From Palsa-504 sp963769715 (lineage in GTDB: Bacteria; Actinomycetota; Actinomycetes; Streptosporangiales; Streptosporangiaceae), in NCBI GenBank assembly GCA_963769715.1, contig CAVYNE010000035.1:1-64000 (forward strand): a DNA stretch of 64,000 bases, written 5' to 3'. Numbering within the stretch: the stretch's first letter is position 1; every line of letters begins with the position of its first letter. Positions 61,969 through 64,000 of the stretch are shown here, one piece after another. Both the position numbers and the translations under genes were made by a program. The notes beneath the pieces were generated by a model. It saw only the letters and a list, made by a program, of their open reading frames with translations. It was not told the DNA's origin and made no database searches.

Positions 61969-62994
61969 TCAGTGCGCGCTCGAGGCGGCCCAGATGTTGA
62001 TGCCGGCTTCCACGGCGTCGCGGTCGATAGCGGCCAGCTCGTCCTCGGTGAAATCGCTACGGCCAGCCGCGGCGAGGTTCTCTTCGAGCTGTGTGACGCT
62101 GCTGGCGCCGATGAGCACCGAGGTCACCCGCGGATCCCGCAGCGCCCAGGACAGCGCGAGCTGGGCCAGCTTCTGGCCCCGGGACGCGGCGATCTCGGCC
62201 AGCGCCCGGACATGCACCAGGGTCCGTTCGGAAATCTGGTCGGCCGACAGCGAGCCGTCCTGGGCGGCCCGCGAGCCCGCCGGCACGCCGTCCAGGTACT
62301 TGCCGGTCAGTACGCCCTGGGCCAGCGGCGAGAAAGCGATGCAGCCCACGCCCTCGCGGCCGAGCACGTCGAGCAGCCCACCCTCGATCCAGCGGTTCAG
62401 CATCGAGTACGACGGCTGGTGGATCAGCAGCGGCGTGCCCATCCTCCGCAGGATGGAGATCGCGTCCATGGTCCGTTCGGCCGAATAGGAGGAGATGCCG
62501 ACGTACAGGGCCTTGCCCGACTGGACCGCGGTGTGCAGCGCGCCCATCGTCTCCTCGAGCGGGGTGTCCGGGTCGAAGCGGTGCGAGTAGAAGATGTCGA
62601 CATAGTCCAGGCCCATCCGGCCCAGCGACTGGTCCAGGCTGGCCAGCAGGTACTTGCGCGAGCCATGGTCGCCGTAGGGGCCCGGCCACATGTCATAGCC
62701 GGCCTTGGTGGAGATGATCAGCTCGTCGCGGTAAGGGCGCAGGTCCTCCCGCATGATCCGGCCGAAGTTGATTTCGGCCGAACCGTATGGCGGTCCGTAG
62801 TTGTTGGCCAGGTCGAAGTGCGTGACCCCGAGGTCGAGCGCGCGGCGCAGGATGGCCCGCTGATCGTCGATCGGCTTGACGTCACCGAAGTTCTGCCACA
62901 GCCCGAGCGACACCTCGGGCAGCATGATCCCGCTGCGCCCGCAGCGGCGGTAGGGAAGTTTGCTATAACGGTCACCCGCAGCGACATAGGGCAT
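61969..62994 (-). CDS. Aldo/keto reductase (YghZ/MgrA-like)
   Basis: A 341-residue AKR14-type reductase, probably acting on L-glyceraldehyde 3-phosphate or methylglyoxal-like aldehydes. Catalytic residues are Asp and Tyr in HFDLANNYGPPYG, Lys in ISTKAGYDMWPGPYGD and His in YSHRFDPDTPLEET. The YghZ signature GSRKYLLASLDQSL-RMGLDYVDIF and the later GVGCIAFSPLAQGVLTGKYL are present. It is intact, unlike the AKR at 318, to which it is only distantly similar. It lies between two DLH paralogues. Confidence 0.9.
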   Translation of the reverse strand: MPYVAAGDRYSKLPYRRCGRSGIMLPEVSLGLWQNFGDVKPIDDQRAILRRALDLGVTHFDLANNYGPPYGSAEINFGRIMREDLRPYRDELIISTKAGYDMWPGPYGDHGSRKYLLASLDQSLGRMGLDYVDIFYSHRFDPDTPLEETMGALHTAVQSGKALYVGISSYSAERTMDAISILRRMGTPLLIHQPSYSMLNRWIEGGLLDVLGREGVGCIAFSPLAQGVLTGKYLDGVPAGSRAAQDGSLSADQISERTLVHVRALAEIAASRGQKLAQLALSWALRDPRVTSVLIGASSVTQLEENLAAAGRSDFTEDELAAIDRDAVEAGINIWAASSAH

Positions 62995-63084
62995 GGCGGA
63001 ATTCTTTCACTACCGGCGGGCCCTGCACCGGCTGGCCCGTGAAATCATGTTGCGGGCTGTATACGACGCGAGAGAGGACGGGCG

Positions 63085-63873
63085 ATGTACGACGCGATGC
63101 TGGCCGAGAGCGTCACCATTACCGGGTACAACGGCGACGAGATCGAGGCGTACTCGGCCCGGGCGCTCCAGGAAGGACCAGTCGGCGGCGTGGTGGTCAT
63201 CCATCACCTGCCCGGCTATGACCGGCAGACCAAGGAATTCACCCGGACGTTCGCGGCTGGCGGTCTCAACGCGGTGATGCCGAACCTCTATTACCGCGAG
63301 GCGCCGGGGGCGGACCCGGACGACGCGGTGGCGGCGGCGCGGGCGGCGGGCGCGATCCCCATCCCGGACGAGCGGATCGTGGGCGACGTCGCGGGCGCGG
63401 CGGCCTACCTGCGCGGGCTGAGCAACTCTAACGGCAAGGTCGCCGTGATCGGGCACTGCTCGGGCGGCCGGCAGGCGTTCCTGGCCGCGGTCAGCTTGCC
63501 GCTCGACGCGGCCGTGGACTGCTACGGCGGCTTCGTGGTCGGGACCCCGCCCGAGGGCCATCCGCTGCACGGCGTGCCGCCCCTGGTCGACCGGGCCGGG
63601 AACCTGTCCTGCCCGCTGCTGGGCCTGTTCGGCCGGGACGACGTGGCCCCGTCTCCTGAGCAGGTCGCCGAGCTCGCCCGCGCGCTCAAGGCGCACGGCA
63701 AGACCTACGAGTTCCACTCCTACGACGGCGCCGGGCACGCCTTCATGCAGGTGGACCGGCCCAGCTACCGGCCCGAGGCCGCCGTGGACGCCTGGCAGCG
63801 CATCTGGGCCTTCTTCGGCCGTTACCTGTTATCGTCCGTGGTTGGGAAGGAGTCGCAATGTGCACTTACCTGA
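63085..63873 (+). CDS. Dienelactone hydrolase family protein (paralogue)
   Basis: A 262-residue paralogue of the gene at 61042 (about 65% identical by eye): Cys125 in GHCSGGRQ, Asp185 or Asp186 in LFGRDDVAPSP, His218 in DGAGHAFMQ. It has a 15-residue insertion-like difference in the early loop (GAIPIPDERIVG). The C-terminal end VVGKESQCALT overlaps the start of the DUF6295-like gene by 16 bases, so they are translationally coupled. The ATG at 63085 follows GAGGACGGGCG. Confidence 0.9.
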   Translation: MYDAMLAESVTITGYNGDEIEAYSARALQEGPVGGVVVIHHLPGYDRQTKEFTRTFAAGGLNAVMPNLYYREAPGADPDDAVAAARAAGAIPIPDERIVGDVAGAAAYLRGLSNSNGKVAVIGHCSGGRQAFLAAVSLPLDAAVDCYGGFVVGTPPEGHPLHGVPPLVDRAGNLSCPLLGLFGRDDVAPSPEQVAELARALKAHGKTYEFHSYDGAGHAFMQVDRPSYRPEAAVDAWQRIWAFFGRYLLSSVVGKESQCALT

Positions 63874-64000
63874 CGGAGAAGGTCTCGATCAGCGGCAGCG
63901 GCAAGGGACCATCGGGTTGGTTCCGGCTGACCGACGCTAGCGTGTACTTCGACCACCCAGTGCACGCGCAGGCGGAGCACACCCTCAATATCGACTTCCT
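63858..64000 (+). CDS. DUF6295-like small protein (partial, runs off window)
   Basis: The first 47 residues of a protein starting MCTYLTEKVSISGSGKG, with WFRLTDASVYFDHPVHAQ and AEHTLNIDF. This matches the opening of a small actinobacterial family I recall as DUF6295. It is commonly found beside dienelactone hydrolase genes and its function is unknown. The start has GGGAAGGAG 6 bases upstream and overlaps the preceding hydrolase. Truncated by the window edge. Confidence 0.7.
   Translation, partial: MCTYLTEKVSISGSGKGPSGWFRLTDASVYFDHPVHAQAEHTLNIDF

Overview
The window is about 70% GC and looks like a soil actinomycete chromosome (Actinomycetota, perhaps Streptosporangiales or a relative; the order is an inference). 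The evidence is the strong G/C third-position bias, a WhiB-type regulator, an extra ClpC, a baeRF10-like protein, secreted GH5/CBM2 cellulases, many TetR/GntR/MarR regulators and DHA2 efflux pumps. I see no rRNA, tRNA or CRISPR array.

Layout. 0.3-4.5 kb: a co-directional cluster (aldo/keto reductase with a frameshift, baeRF10-like protein, FMN reductase, small coiled coil, DsbA-like protein with a frameshift) that runs into a decapitated dienelactone hydrolase. 4.5-14.4 kb: a mobile-element sink with an ISAzo13-type IS inside a group II intron remnant, a WhiB gene, an IS630 remnant, and a second group II intron whose reverse transcriptase is split by an IS that is itself split by a serine-recombinase element. 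14.6-22 kb: a DUF3500 protein, IS701 and an inverted IS701 remnant around a DHFR-like gene, a methyltransferase whose tail reads into IS DNA, and several pseudogenes. 22.2-24.7 kb: intact clpC. 25-31.5 kb: a PRMT-like methyltransferase, a SHOCT protein, NTF2-like and GNAT proteins, and two paralogous metallo-beta-lactamase-fold genes around a TetR gene, both with the same palindromic operator. 32.5-35.3 kb: an intact flavin redox operon (ferric-reductase-like flavocytochrome, FMN-binding protein, ApbE). 35.3-39.9 kb: gene debris (two broken GH5 cellulases, ADH, DoxX, CoA-transferase and USP fragments) with a SHOCT membrane protein and a TetR regulator. 40-50 kb: a conserved hypothetical protein, a GntR-ABC operon, KdpD-type proteins, a frameshifted MFS pump, a TetR regulator and a shortened NCS1 permease. 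50-57.5 kb: a STAND/TPR protein, an EthD-like protein, a MarR-DHA2 efflux pair and an exported berberine-bridge-type flavoenzyme. 57.6-64 kb: a three-gene phosphorelay operon, then two dienelactone hydrolase paralogues flanking an aldo/keto reductase, and the start of a DUF6295-like gene.

The dominant theme is heavy turnover. About twenty reading frames carry frameshifts, internal deletions or truncations, and insertions are stacked inside each other. Between the decayed stretches lie compact intact modules: clpC, the ApbE/FMN flavocytochrome operon, the MBL/TetR pair, the phosphorelay and the DLH/AKR cassette. Some single-base frameshifts could be assembly errors, but the internal deletions, fused fragments and nested insertions are real structural events or misassemblies that read mapping could test.
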